From Chondrosia reniformis (lineage: Eukaryota > Porifera > Demospongiae > Chondrillida > Chondrillidae), in contig OX359195.1 in NCBI GenBank assembly GCA_947172415.1, positions 3,385,501 through 3,449,500 on the forward strand: 64,000 nt of DNA. Direction: 5' to 3'. The notes under the pieces are model-generated. The model was given only the letters and a program-made list of their open reading frames with translations. It was not told the DNA's origin and did no database searches. The translations under genes and the position numbers were made by a program. Positions 12,101-24,228 of this stretch are shown here, one piece after another; the stretch's first letter is position 1; each line of letters begins with the position of its first letter.

Positions 12101-15100
12101 ATATACTAGTTGTATGTACTAGTTGTATGTACTAATAGTATATACTAGTTGTATGTACGAGTAAGTGGTGTATGTACTAGTTATATGTACTAGTTATATG
12201 TACTAGTTTAATGTACTAGTTGTGTTTACTAGTTGTATGAACTAGATGTATGTACTAGTAGTGTGGACTAGTTACTTATTGTATGTACTAGTTGTATGTA
12301 CTAGTTTCATGTTTTATGTAGTCTATATAGGTGTATGAACCAGTTATATGTACTAGTTATATGTGTATGTACTGGTTATGTATACTAGTTATTTGTGTAG
12401 GTACTGGTTTTACGTACAAGTTGTAAGTACTAGTTTTATGTACTAGTTTTAGTACTAGTTGTAGTACTAGTAGTATGTCCTAGTTTTATGTACTATTTAT
12501 ATGAACTAGTTAAATGTGTGTACTGGGTAAATGTAATAGTTGTATGTACTAGTTATATATCCTGGTTATATGTACTAGTTGTAGTACTAGTTGTATGTTC
12601 TAGTTATATGTACTAATTGAATGTACTAGTTGAATGTACTATATAGTTGTATGCACTAGTTGTAAGTTCACGTTACTAGTTGTATGTTCTAGTTGTATGT
12701 ACAAGCTCTTGTTATATTTACTAGTTGGAGCTTCAAATTGTATTCACTCAATTGTAAGTAGTAGTTGCATATTCTAATTGTTTGTACTAAATGTATGTAC
12801 TAGTTTTGTGCTAGTTGTATGTTCCAGTTGTATGTACTAATTGTTTTTACTAGTTATGTACTGGTTGTTTTGTACTAGTTGTATATAATAGCTTTATGTA
12901 CTTGTTATATATACTAGTTCTATGTATAAACTAGTTGTATGTACTAGTAGTGTGTTCTAGTTTTATGTACTATATATCTTTACTAGTTATATGTGTATGT
13001 ACCGGTTATATGTACTAGTTATATGTACTAGTTATATGTGTATGTACCGGTTATATATACTAGTTGTATAGACTAGATTTATGTACTAGTTATATGTACT
13101 GGTTATATGTACTAGTTCTATGACCTAGTTGTAGTACTAGTTGTATATACTTTATAGTTGTAGGTACTGGTTGTATGTACTTGCTACATGTACTAGTTTT
13201 ATGTACTTGTTGTATTTACTAGTTTTATGTATTAGTTGTAGGTACTAGTGGTATGTACTAGCTTTATGTAATAGTTGTAAGTTATAGTTGTATGTACTAG
13301 TTGTATGTGCTAGTTGTATGTACCAGGTGTATGTACTAGTAACAATCTGTATTTACCAGCTGTATGCACTAGTTTTATGTACTAATTGTATGTAGTTATA
13401 TGTACTAGTTTTATGTACTAATTGTGGGTAATTTTTGCACGAACTAGTTCTATTTACTAGTTGTATGATCTAGTTTTATGTACTAGTTGTATGTACTAGT
13501 TCTATGAACTAGTTGACGACTTGTATGTAGAAGTTGTATGGACTAGTTGTATACACTAGTAATTATCTGTATGTACTAGTTGTATGTACTACATGTTTGA
13601 ACTAGTTATATGTACTTATATGTAATAGTTGTATGTACTAGCTGTATGTACTAGTAGTATGTACTAGTTGTGTGTACTAGTTGTATGTACTAATTGTGGG
13701 TAATTTTTGTATGTACTAGTTATATTTACTAGTTGTAGTTACCAGTTTTAAGTACTAGTTGTATGTACTAGTTGTATGCACTAGTAACTGGATGTCTGTA
13801 CTATATAGTTGGATGTACTAGTTGTATGCACTAGTTGTATGTTCTAGTAACTGGTTGTATGTACTAATTGTATGTACTAGCTGTATATATGTACTAGTAA
13901 CTAGTCGTATGTACTAGTTATATGTACTAGTTGTATGTTCTAGTTTTATGTACTAATTATATCTACTAGTTTAGTGTACTAGTGGTGTGTACTAGTTGTA
14001 TGAACTAGATGTATATACTAGTAAGTAGTTGTATGTACTAATTGTATGTACTAGTAAGTAGTTTTATGTTCTATATATATGTACTAGTTATATGTGTATG
14101 TAACGGTTATATGTACTAGTTGTATGGACTAGTTATATGTACTAGTTATATGTACTAGTTATATGTACTAGTTATATGTGTATGTACCGGTTATATGTAC
14201 TAGTTGTATGGACTAGTCATATGTACTAGTTATATGTACTAGTTAAATGTATTGGTTATATGTACTAGTTCTATGACCTAGTTGTAGTACTAGTTTAATA
14301 TACTTTATAGATGTATGTACTGGTTGTATGTACTGGTTTTATGTACTGGTTTTATGTACTTGCTGCAAGTACTAGTTTTATGTACTTATTGTATTTACTA
14401 GTTTTATGTATTAGTTGTATGTACTAGTGGTATGTACTAGCTTTATGTAATAGTTGTAAGTTGTAGTTGTATGTACTAATTGTATGTACCAGGTGTATGT
14501 ACTAGTAACAATCTGTTTTTGCCAGTTGTAAGTACTGGTTGTATGTACTAATTGGATGTCGTTATATGGACCAGTTATATCTACTAGTTGTGTGTATTTT
14601 TGCATGAACTAGGTCTATTTACTAGTTGTAGTTACTAGTTCTATGTACTAGGTGTATGTAATAGTGAAAATCTGTATTAAATAGTTGTATGTACTAGTTG
14701 AATGTATTAGTTTTATGTACTAGTTGTATGTAGTTATATGTATTAGTTGTATGTACTAGTTGTATTTAGTTATATGTATTAGTTGTATGTAGTAGTTGTA
14801 TGTACTGATTGTGGGTAATTTTTGTATGTACTAGTTATATTTACTAGTTGTAGTTACCAGTTTTATGTACTAGTTGTATGTACAAGTTGTATGCACTAGT
14901 AACTGGATGTATGTACTAGTTGGATGTACTAGTTGTATGCACTAGTTGTATGTTCTAGTAACTAGTCGTATATATAGGAATTAGTTGTATGTACTAATTG
15001 TATGTACTAGTTGTATGAAGTTATATGTATTAGTTGTATGTACTAGTTGTGTGTACTAATTGTGGTTAATTTTTTATGTACTAGTTATATTTACTAGTTG

Positions 15101-18100
15101 TAGTTACCAGTTTTATGTACTAAATGGATGTACTAGTTGTATGCACTAGTTGTATGTTCTAGTAACTAGTCGTATATATTGGAACTAGTTGCATGTACTA
15201 ATTGTATGTACTAGTTGTATATATGTACTAGTAACTAGTCCTATGTACTAGTTATATGTACTAGTAACTAGTCCTATGTACTAGTTATATGTACTAGTAA
15301 CTAACTGTATGTACATGCACTAGTTGTATGTAATACTTCTCTGTACTAGTTCTATGTACAAGTTGTATGTACTAGTAAAAAGTTGTATTTATTAATTATA
15401 TGAACTAATTGCATGTACTAATAATTATCCCTATGTACTAATTGGATATACTAGTTGTATGTACTAGTTGTGTGTAGTTATATGTACTTCTTCAATGTAC
15501 TAGTTATATTTACTAGTTGATGTTAGTAGTTGTATGTACTAATTGTACGCACTAGTTGTATCCTCTAGGAACTAGTTGTATATATAGGTACCAGTTGTAA
15601 GTACTAGTTGTATGTTCTAATTTTATGTACTAATTGTATATACTAGTGACTAGTTGTAAGTCCTAGTTATATTTACTAATTGTATTTATACGTTGTATGA
15701 ACTAGTCGTATGTAGTTATATGTACTAGTTTAAGGACTAGTTGCGTGCAATTGCTGAATGTACTAGTTATATTTACTAGTTGTAGTTGCTAGTTGTATGT
15801 ACTGGTAATATGTGCTAGTTTTATGTACTAGTCATATGTCCTAGTTGTATGTACTAATTGTACGTACTATTTTAATGTACTAGTTGTATGTACCAGATGT
15901 AAATACTCATTACTAGTTGTATGTTCTATTTGTATGTACTAGGACTAGTTATAGTCACTAGTTGGAGGTTCTAGTTGTATGTACTTATTTCTAAGTAGTA
16001 GTTTATGTACTAGCTGTGTGTACTAGTTGTGGGTATGTTCAAGTAAGTTGTTGTATCTACTAATTTTATGTACTAGTTGTATGTACTAGCTGTATGTACT
16101 AGTTGTATGTACTAATTGTATATACTAGTTGTATACATGAGTAAATAGTTGTAAATACTATATAGTTATATGTACTTGTTGTATCTACTTGTTTTATGTA
16201 ATTTTTATATGTATGTACTAGTTATATATGTATAAACGGGTTATATGTATTTGTTGTATGTACTAGTTTTATGTACTAATTATATCTACTAGTTTAATGT
16301 ACTAGTTGTGTTTACTAGTTGTATGAACTAGATGTATGTACTAATACTTTGTACTAGTTACTAGTTGTATGTACTAGTTGTATGTACTAGTTTCATGTTT
16401 TATGTAGTCTAGGTGTATGTACCAGTTATATTTACCAGTTATATGTGTATGTACTGGGTATATATACTAGTTATTTGTGTATGTACCGGTTGGACGTACT
16501 AGTTGTAAGTACTAGTTTCATGTCCTAGTTGTAGTACTAGTTGTATGTACTATTGGTATGTACTAGTAGTTTATTCTTGTTTTATGTAATCTTTATATGA
16601 CTAGTTAAATGTGTATGTACTGGGTAAATGCACTAGTTGTATGTACTAGTTGGGTTTACTAGATGTAAGTACTCTTTACTAGGTGTATGTTCTAGTTGTA
16701 TGTACTAGCACTAATTATATTTACTAGTTGGGGGTTCCAGTTGTATATACTCAATTCTAAGTAGTAGGTTATGAACTAGCTGTATGTACTTGTTGTATGT
16801 ACTAGTTGTTTGAACTAGGTGTATTTAGTTATATGCAGTACTTGTATGTACTAGTTGTGTGTAATTTTTGTATGTACTATTTATATTTGCATGTACTAGT
16901 AACTAGATGTATGTACTAGTTGTATAAACTAGTCGTTTGTACCAATTGTATGTACCAGTTGTGTGTACAAGTGGTAGGTCATAGTTGTATATACTAGTTG
17001 TGTGTACTTGTTGTATGTATGGTTGTATGTACTAGTTGTATATATTTTCTACTAAGTAATTGTATATAATAGGTCTTTGTACTAGTTGCATGTACTAGTC
17101 GTCTGTAATAATTGTATGTACTAAGTTTATGTACTACTAAGTAGTTGTATGTACTAGTTATATGTTCTTGTTGTATGTACTAGTTTTATGTACTGTTTAT
17201 ATGTACTAGTTATATGTGTATGTACTGGTTATATGTACTAGTTGTATGTACTAGTTATATGTACTAATTTTATGTACCCGTTTTATGTACTAATTATACT
17301 TACCAGTTTTATGTACTAGTTGTGTGGACTAGTTGTATGAACTAGTTGTATGTAATAGTGGTATGTACTAGTTTCAAGTTGTATGTAGTCTAGGTGTATG
17401 TACCAGTAATAAGTATTAGTTATATGTGTGTGCACTGGTTATATGCACTAGTTGTATGTACGCGTTTTATGTTCTAGTTATAGTACTAGTTGTATGAACT
17501 AGTTGTATGTACTAGATGTAAGTCCTCGTTACTAGTTGTATGTTGTAGTTGTATATACTAGGACTAGTTATATTTACTAGTTGGAAGTTCTAGTTGTATG
17601 TACTCAATTCTAAGTAGTAGTTTATGTACTAGCTGTATCTACTAGTTGTATGTATTAGTTGTTTGAACTAGGCGTATTTTGTTATATGTAGTACTTGTAT
17701 GGACTAGTTGTGTGTAATTTTTGTATGTACTATATATTTTTACTAGTTTTAGTTACTAGTTTTATGCACTAGTTGTATGTACTAGTTGTATGTACTAGTA
17801 CTTAGATGTATGTACTAGTTGTATATACTAGTTGTATGTTCTTGTTGTATGTACCAGTTGTATGTACCAGTTTTATGTACTAGTTTAATGTCCTAGTTGT
17901 AGTACCGGTTGTATGTACTTTATAGTTGTATGTACTGGTTGTATGTACTAGTTATATATACTAGTTATTTACTATTGTATGTCCTACTTGTAGGTAATAG
18001 TTTTATGTACTTGTTATATATAGTAGTTGTATGTTTATACTAGTTGTATGTACTAGTTGTGTGTATTAGTTTTATGTACTTGTTGTATTTACTAGTTGTA

Positions 18101-18599
18101 TGTACTAGTTGTATGTACTATTAGGTAGTTGTGTGTTTTATTTATATGTACTAGTACTGGTTTTATGTACTAGTTGTAATTACTAGTTATGTGTACTAGT
18201 TGTATGAACTAATTGTATGTACTAATTGTACGTACTATTAAGTAGTTGGATGTCTTAGTTATATGTACTAGTTTTAAGTACTAGTTTTATGTACTTAATG
18301 TATGTACTAGTTGTATGTACTAGTTGTTTTAACTAGTTGTATGTAGTTATTTGTACTACTTGAATGTACAAGTTGTGTAATTTTTGTATGTATATACTAG
18401 TTATAGTTTGAACTAGTTGAATGTACTAGTTCTAGGTAATAGTTGTATGTACTAATTACTATCTGTATATATAAGAACCAGTTGTATAGACTAGTTTTAT
18501 TTACCTATTATATGTACTAGTCGTATGTACTAATAGTGTGTTCTAGTTTTATGTATAATTTCAATGTATCTGTATGTACTAGTTATATGTACTAGTTGT
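9125..18599 (+). repeat. long 13-bp minisatellite array with local higher-order repeats
   Basis: About 9.5 kb of degenerate GTACTAGTTGTAT repeats. Blocks recur as higher-order units. One block, with AGTTGCAAGCACTAATTG followed by GTTGGATGTACTCAG, appears near 9670, 9860, 10230 and 10520. Another, with GTATGTACCGGTTATA, appears near 12990, 13045 and 14190. The shortest, purest runs are at 9230-9300. No genes are visible; ORFs here are read through the repeat. Confidence 0.93.
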
Positions 18600-18603
18600 A
18601 TAT

Positions 18604-19343
18604 GTGGCAGTCGAGATTAGAAACTCGACGTTATGTCGCAATACTAGTTTTGAGAACGGCGCGTTCAAAGTTTTCGTTAGTATTCGACTGTCTGCGTTCT
18701 CAGCAGTCGTGTTTGACTACTTGCAGCGTGTTGTCCAGTCAAAGGGCTGTCTTTTGGTCTTGTTCCTGGACCACGATATGCTCGCTCAAAGATGTGACAT
18801 TAGCTATATGGTTTGTCAGATGTAGCTACATGTTGTTTATGCTGCTTGTATTAGCTACCTAGTGGAGTATGATTTTCTGCATGCATTTTGGTACACGTCA
18901 CTTTGCGTTCATCAGTAAGACTATTTAAGGATGAGGTAGCTAGTGAATGCTAGCTAGCTAGCTAACTAAAAACAATAATAGCTATTGTTTTCCTACTTGT
19001 CAATCTTTTGCTCTAGAATAAAATGCTGCTTATAATACTGTGTGGTGTAAATTGCTAAGGAACTTACCAATTACGATGCAGGATCGGGCTGTTTTGGAAC
19101 GAAATCCGATAGTCCGTGAATGTGGTGGCGGCCATTTTATAGCTTATTAATATTCAAATTATATGGAAGGAGACGGCTGGAGTCCAATCGCAGGTACTTC
19201 TGATACTCTAGCTCTGCCGTAAATGAAGGTATTGCTTTGAAACTTTCAGTGAAGATAGTCCAATAGTTCTTCTTTCCAAAAATGCAAAAAACTTAAAATG
19301 CGACCCCCTGATATAAAGTCGAGTTTCTAACCTCGACTGCCAC
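18604..19343. mobile_element. 740-bp TIR element (MITE-like), TSD ATAT
   Basis: Terminal inverted repeats of 26 bp with one mismatch begin GTGGCAGTCGAG at 18604 and end CTCGACTGCCAC at 19343. They are flanked by ATAT at 18600-18603 and 19344-19347, which could be a 4-bp TSD or satellite sequence. The interior has ordinary, non-satellite composition and no recognisable transposase. ORFs of 73 and 88 codons overlap its left end and resemble nothing I know. The ends (GTGRC...GYCAC next to ATAT) match the style of the element at 37070. Confidence 0.8.
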
Positions 19344-19347
19344 ATAT

Positions 19348-20524
19348 ACTAGTTATATGTACTACTTTAATATACTAGTTGTGTGTAATGTTTGTTTGTG
19401 CTAGTTATATTTACTAGTTGTAGTTTTCTGTTTTATGTACTAGTTGTATGTACTAGTTGTATGTACTAGTAACTAGTTTTGTCTATAGTGACTACTTGTA
19501 TGTACTAGTTGTATGTACTAGTAACTAGTTTTGTCTATAGTGACTACTTGTATGTACTAGGTGTATGTACTAGTTGTATAAATATACTAGTAACTAATTG
19601 TATGTTCTAGCTATATGTACTAGCTGTATGTACTAGTTGTACGTACTAGTTGCATATCCTAGTAACTAAATGTATGTATAAGTTGTATGTACTAGTTGTA
19701 TTTACTAGTTGTATGTACTAGTTTTATGTACTAGATGTAAGTCCTCGTTACTAGTTGTATGTTGTAGTTGTATATACTAGGACTAGTTATATTTACTAGT
19801 TGGAAGTTCTAGTTGTATGTACTCAATTCTAAGTAGTAGTTTATGTACTAGCTGTATCTACTAGTTGTATGTATTAGTTGTTTGAACTAGGCGTATTTTG
19901 TTATATGTAGTACTTGTATGGACTAGTTGTGTGTAATTTTTGTATGTACTATATATTTTTACTAGTTTTAGTTACTAGTTTTATGCACTAGTTGTATGTA
20001 CTAGTTGTATGTACTAGTACTTAGATGTATGTACTAGTTGTATATACTAGTTGTATGTTCTTGTTGTATGTACCAGTTGTATGTACCAGTTTTATGTACT
20101 AGTTTAATGTCCTAGTTGTAGTACCGGTTGTATGTACTTTATAGTTGTATGTACTGGTTGTATGTACTAGTTATATATACTAGTTATTTACTATTGTATG
20201 TCCTACTTGTAGGTAATAGTTTTATGTACTTGTTATATATAGTAGTTGTATGTTTATACTAGTTGTATGTACTAGTTGTGTGTATTAGTTTTATGTACTT
20301 GTTGTATTTACTAGTTGTATGTACTAGTTGTATGTACTATTAGGTAGTTGTGTGTTTTATTTATATGTACTAGTACTGGTTTTATGTACTAGTTGTAATT
20401 ACTAGTTATGTGTACTAGTTGTATGAACTAATTGTATGTACTAATTGTACGTACTATTAAGTAGTTGGATGTCTTAGTTATATGTACTAGTTTTAAGTAC
20501 TAGTTTTATGTACTTAATGTATGA
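19348..20524 (+). repeat. 13-bp minisatellite, part of the 2.2-kb duplication
   Basis: GTACTAGTTGTAT-type satellite. 19730-20523 duplicates 17511-18304. Confidence 0.92.
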
Positions 20525-20673
20525 TACTTCTGATACTCTAGCTCTGCCGTAAATGAAGGTATTGCTTTGAAACTTTCAGTGAAGATAGTCCAATAGTTCT
20601 TCTTTCCAAAAATGCAAAAAACTTAAAATGCGACCCCCTGATATAAAGTCGAGTTTCTAACCTCGACTGCCAC
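20525..20673. mobile_element. right-end fragment of the 740-bp TIR element
   Basis: Copy of 19195-19343, ending in the same CTCGACTGCCAC terminus at 20673. It arose by the tandem duplication and internal deletion described for 17511-21066, not by a separate insertion. Confidence 0.85.
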
Positions 20674-22072
20674 ATATACTAGTTATATGTACTACTTTAA
20701 TATACTAGTTGTGTGTAATGTTTGTTTGTGCTAGTTATATTTACTAGTTGTAGTTTTCTGTTTTATGTACTAGTTGTATGTACTAGTTGTATGTACTAGT
20801 AACTAGTTTTGTCTATAGTGACTACTTGTATGTACTAGTTGTATGTACTAGTAACTAGTTTTGTCTATAGTGACTACTTGTATGTACTAGGTGTATGTAC
20901 TAGTTGTATAAATATACTAGTAACTAATTGTATGTTCTAGCTATATGTACTAGCTGTATGTACTAGTTGTACGTACTAGTTGCATATCCTAGTAACTAAA
21001 TGTATGTATAAGTTGTATGTACTAGTTGTATTTACTAGTTGTATGTACTAGTTTTATGTACTAGATACTAGTTGAATATAGTAGTTGTATGTACTGGTTA
21101 TATGTATGTACTATAGTTGTGTGTAATATTTGTATGTCCTAGCTATATTTACTAGTTGTAGTTTCTAGTTGTATGTACTAGTTTTATCTACCAGTTGTAT
21201 ATATAGGTACCAGTTGTATGAACTAGTTGTATGTACTAGTTGTATATACTAGTTGTATGTACTAGTTGTATGTACAATTTGTATGCACTAGTTGTTTGTA
21301 GTTATTAGTTCTAATTGTATGTATTAGGTGTGTGTAATTGTACGTACTGGTTATATCTACTAGTTGTATATACTAGTTGCATATTCTGGTTGTAGTACTT
21401 TTTGTATGTATTAGTTCCATGTACTAGTTGTATGTACTAGTTTTGGGTAATATTTACTAGTTGAATATACTAGTTGTATGTACCAGTTATATGTGTACTA
21501 ATTGTATTTACTAATTGTGTGAAATTGTTGTATGTACTAGATATATTTACTAGTTGTTTGTACTAGTTATATCTACTAGTTGTATAAACTAGTAACTAAT
21601 TGTATATAAAGGTATTAGTTTTATGTATTAGTTATATACTAGTTGTATTACTAGTTGTATGTGCTACTTGAATGTACTAGTCGTATGTACTAGTTGTTCG
21701 TACTCGTTACTAGTTGTATGTTCCAGTTGCATGTACTAGGACTAGGTTACTAGTTGGAGTTTCTAGTTGAATGTACTCAATTCTAAGTAGTAGTTGCATG
21801 TTCCAATTGGATGTACTAATTGTTTGTACTAGTTATGTGCTAATTGTATGTTCTAGTTTTATGGACTAATTGGATGTACTAGTAACATACTAGTTGTAGG
21901 TTCTTGTTGTATGTAGTAGTTTTATGTACTTGTTATATGTACTAGTTGTATTTACTAGTTGTATGTACTGGTAGTACGTTCTAGTTTTTGTAATGTGTGT
22001 ATGTACTAGTTATATGTGTATGTACTTTTTTATGTACTAGTTATATGTGTATGTACTGGTTATATGAAAAAT
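20674..22072 (+). repeat. 13-bp minisatellite
   Basis: Degenerate GTACTAGTTGTAT array up to the PLE at 22073. No gene seen. Confidence 0.92.
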
Positions 22073-22212
22073 CTAAGATACCATTTTCCTACATGCTATA
22101 TGCCTATTCTGTAAAAAGAGCCTATAGGGGAACTAAACCTAAAGAGAGCTTTAGATGAAGATACAGTAGTCTTTTCTTCCTTCTTTTCCCTTCTTTCATC
22201 TTCTTCTCCACT

Positions 22213-22258
22213 GGGTCAGACAGCCGTTTCTGGGAATTCCACCCTTCATCAGTGATCC
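22213..22258 (-). ncRNA. hammerhead ribozyme motif in PLE (minus copy)
   Basis: On the minus strand: GGATCA, CTGATGA (22252-22246), a stem-loop with GGG/CCC, GAAAC, GGCTGTC, then TGACCC. This is the same motif as at 61848-61893; the cleavage triplet would be GTC. Stem I pairs 5 of 6 positions (one A-C mismatch). Stem III is very short, as in type I hammerheads of PLEs. Confidence 0.65.
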
Positions 22259-22513
22259 TGGGAGTCTTTGTCTTTTTCTTTATCTCGATCTTCTGTGAAT
22301 CCTTGGCTCACTATGCTAAATCTAGGGGCCTTATATACACTATTTTGGCGCCAAAAGTTAAATAAGGTGTTAACTAAGACACATGATGAAATTTAATTTT
22401 ATGAAAGGAATGTAGGTCCAATTAACTTTTATGAATTAATTATAAATCTATTAGTAATCTTGCTTGTACAGGTAAAACAGACTCAGCATAACTATAGACA
22501 CAAGTAGGACATA

Positions 22514-23446
22514 TTACGTAAGTCTACCCTTAGGTCTTCTAGTAGTAACATTTCTTTGGAGGTGGGGTAACACAATATGGGGTAACACAAGACAGTCCTT
22601 AAGCATACTAGCTACTTTTTGCTTATACTTGATTCTAACTAGAGGCTGCCGGGATAGGAAGGTTTTAAAGGTTGACTTTAGCTTAAAGTATTTGTAACCC
22701 TGCTTAATAAGCCTACTGCATAACTGCAAACTTTTAGCCTGAAAACTGGAGAAGTCACTACATATTCTAGAATACCTAATTAGTTGTGAAATAAAGACAC
22801 CATAGGCTGGGGTATTAGGAATATTACTATCTAAATGGGGGAAATTTACTATATCAAAGTTAAAGTCCTCTCGGTTATCATATACTTTAGTGATAAATTG
22901 ATTGTTAGTAATGGTTATATCTAAGTCTAAAAAGGGTGATTTTTTAGGGCTGGTATTTGTCTTTTTAAGAATAAGTTCTTTGGGGTAAATATCACTAATT
23001 GACAGTTCAAAATCCTTGTTGTTAATACATAAAAGGTCATCAATATACCTATAAGTATTGGAAAATTTAATAGCTAGGGTGATGTTATCCTTAAGTAGTC
23101 CTTTCATAAACTCATACTCATAGGCAAACAGAAAAAGATTAGCAACTACAGGGGCACAGTCAGTACCCATAGGGATACCTACACATTGCTTAAATACAGA
23201 ACCGTCTACACATACATAAATGTTGTCAATAAGGTAATTAAAGAGCTCTACTAAATGAACAGCTGTGACTGCTTTATTGGAGACATGTTTAGACCAAAAG
23301 GCTTTATCCTGACAGACTTCTATATATTGGGACTTTTTACAGGTATAGGCACTATGAATTAGGTTAGTAATCTTATCTTTTAGTAGATTATGGGGGATCG
23401 CTGTATATAATGTAGAAAAATCAAAACTAGCTAGCTGGGCTTTTCT
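22514..23446 (-). CDS. partial PLE reverse transcriptase
   Basis: Frame open from the truncation point to the stop at 22514. It starts in RT motif A (FDFSTLYTAIPHNLL, ~23425), which is degenerate PLE style with D then TLYT. It continues with GIPMGTDCAPVVANLF (motif B), YIDDLLCIN (motif C) and FLDLDI, then NFPHLDSNIPNTPAYGV and SQLIRYSRIC, the conserved tail of this RT group. No in-frame stop. The N-terminal GIY-YIG domain and RT finger regions present in the 62172 ORF are missing, so this product cannot be complete. The first in-frame ATG is at 23170, inside motif B, and is unlikely to be used. Confidence 0.85.
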   Translation of the reverse strand, partial: RKAQLASFDFSTLYTAIPHNLLKDKITNLIHSAYTCKKSQYIEVCQDKAFWSKHVSNKAVTAVHLVELFNYLIDNIYVCVDGSVFKQCVGIPMGTDCAPVVANLFLFAYEYEFMKGLLKDNITLAIKFSNTYRYIDDLLCINNKDFELSISDIYPKELILKKTNTSPKKSPFLDLDITITNNQFITKVYDNREDFNFDIVNFPHLDSNIPNTPAYGVFISQLIRYSRICSDFSSFQAKSLQLCSRLIKQGYKYFKLKSTFKTFLSRQPLVRIKYKQKVASMLKDCLVLPHIVLPHLQRNVTTRRPKGRLT

Positions 23447-23447
23447 A

Positions 23448-23849
23448 GTGGGTATATGTACTACTTGTATGTACTAGTTATATGTACTAATTGTATGTAC
23501 TAGTTTTATGTTCTAGTTATATGTACTAGTCTAATGCACTAGTTGTATGTACTAGTATTATGTACTAGTTACTAATTGTATGTACTAGTTTCTAGTTGTA
23601 TGTAGTCTAGTTGTATGTCTAGTTGTATGTAATAGTTTTATGTACTGGTTATATGTACTAGTTTCATGTACTAGTTGTAGTACTAGTTGCATGGACTTTG
23701 ATATACTAGTTGTAGTACTAGTTGCATGGACTTTGATGTACTAGTTGTAGTACTAGTTGCATGGACGTTTATTTACTAGTTGTATGTACTAGTTGTATGT
23801 AGTAGTAGTATGTACTAGTTGTATATACTAGTTGTATGTACTATTTGAA
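23448..23849 (+). repeat. 13-bp minisatellite with a ~37-bp triplet
   Basis: Satellite in which GTAGTACTAGTTGCATGGAC is repeated three times between about 23670 and 23770. Confidence 0.88.
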
Positions 23850-23851
23850 TA

Positions 23852-24226
23852 CAGTGAATCCTCGGTTATCCGAACGCCATTGGTCAAATGGCACAAAAAT
23901 TTTGTTTGGATAAGTGAAAAGTTCGGATAAGTGAAATACAATCAAATATGTAGAACAGTAGAACGATTTCTTTGGACAATCAAGCACGCCAACAAAACAC
24001 GTATACATTCAATACTTAAAACTGTTCTCTTCCGCTTAGGCTTCGCAGCGCTAGTAGACTCCGCCATCCTCGATCGAGCAAAAAACATTAGCGCGACTGA
24101 AACGTGTCACATTCGCATACGTTGGTATCATAACTGCGTAATCCACGTGTCACGTGCAAGGTAATTTTGTGATCCGGATAATCGAGGATCCAGATAATCG
24201 AAGTTCGGATAATCGAGGATTCACTG
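23852..24226. mobile_element. 375-bp pogo/Tigger-like MITE, TSD TA
   Basis: Ends CAGTGAATCCTCGGTTATCC (23852) and GGATAATCGAGGATTCACTG (24226) form inverted repeats, with a TA dinucleotide on each side (23850-23851, 24227-24228). CAGT(G)-type termini with CTCGGTTATCCGAAC-like sub-terminal words and a TA target are characteristic of pogo/Tigger elements of the Tc1/mariner superfamily. The interior encodes no transposase (a 77-codon ORF there has no known motif), so it is non-autonomous. Confidence 0.85.
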
Positions 24227-24228
24227 TA

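Larger units (their letters stand above)
17511..21066. repeat. 2.2-kb tandem duplication with an 890-bp deletion in the second copy
   Basis: 17511-18304 equals 19730-20523 (offset 2219), and 19195-19736 equals 20525-21066 (offset 1330), with almost no differences by eye. The simplest reading is a direct tandem duplication of 17511-19729, with 18305-19194 missing from the second copy. The deletion removes the left four-fifths of the MITE at 18604. Confidence 0.85.
22073..23447 (-). mobile_element. 5'-truncated Naiad-type Penelope-like element, minus-strand copy
   Basis: Nearly identical inverted copy of 60663-62040: the same 3' end, the same hammerhead motif, and the same 5' truncation point in RT motif A. 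Satellite flanks both sides. The encoded RT fragment differs from the other copy at one visible residue (N versus K in KVYD-REDF), so the copies are young or have been homogenised. The cut lies where element sequence ACTAGAAAAG resembles satellite ACTAGTAC, so a recombination or microhomology event is plausible. Confidence 0.88.

Noticed and set aside
14411-14605. 64-codon ORF and similar ORFs in the 13-bp satellite
   Set aside because: Translation of the repeat itself (TSTYNWYIQLVHT-like); no gene.
9125-18599. Tandem short repeats looking like a CRISPR or spacer array
   Set aside because: The 13-bp units are contiguous and degenerate with no unique spacers; this is a eukaryotic minisatellite.
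18596-18862. Small ORFs (88 and 73 codons) at the left end of the 740-bp TIR element
   Set aside because: Overlapping frames, partly within TIR and satellite, no domain; probably chance.
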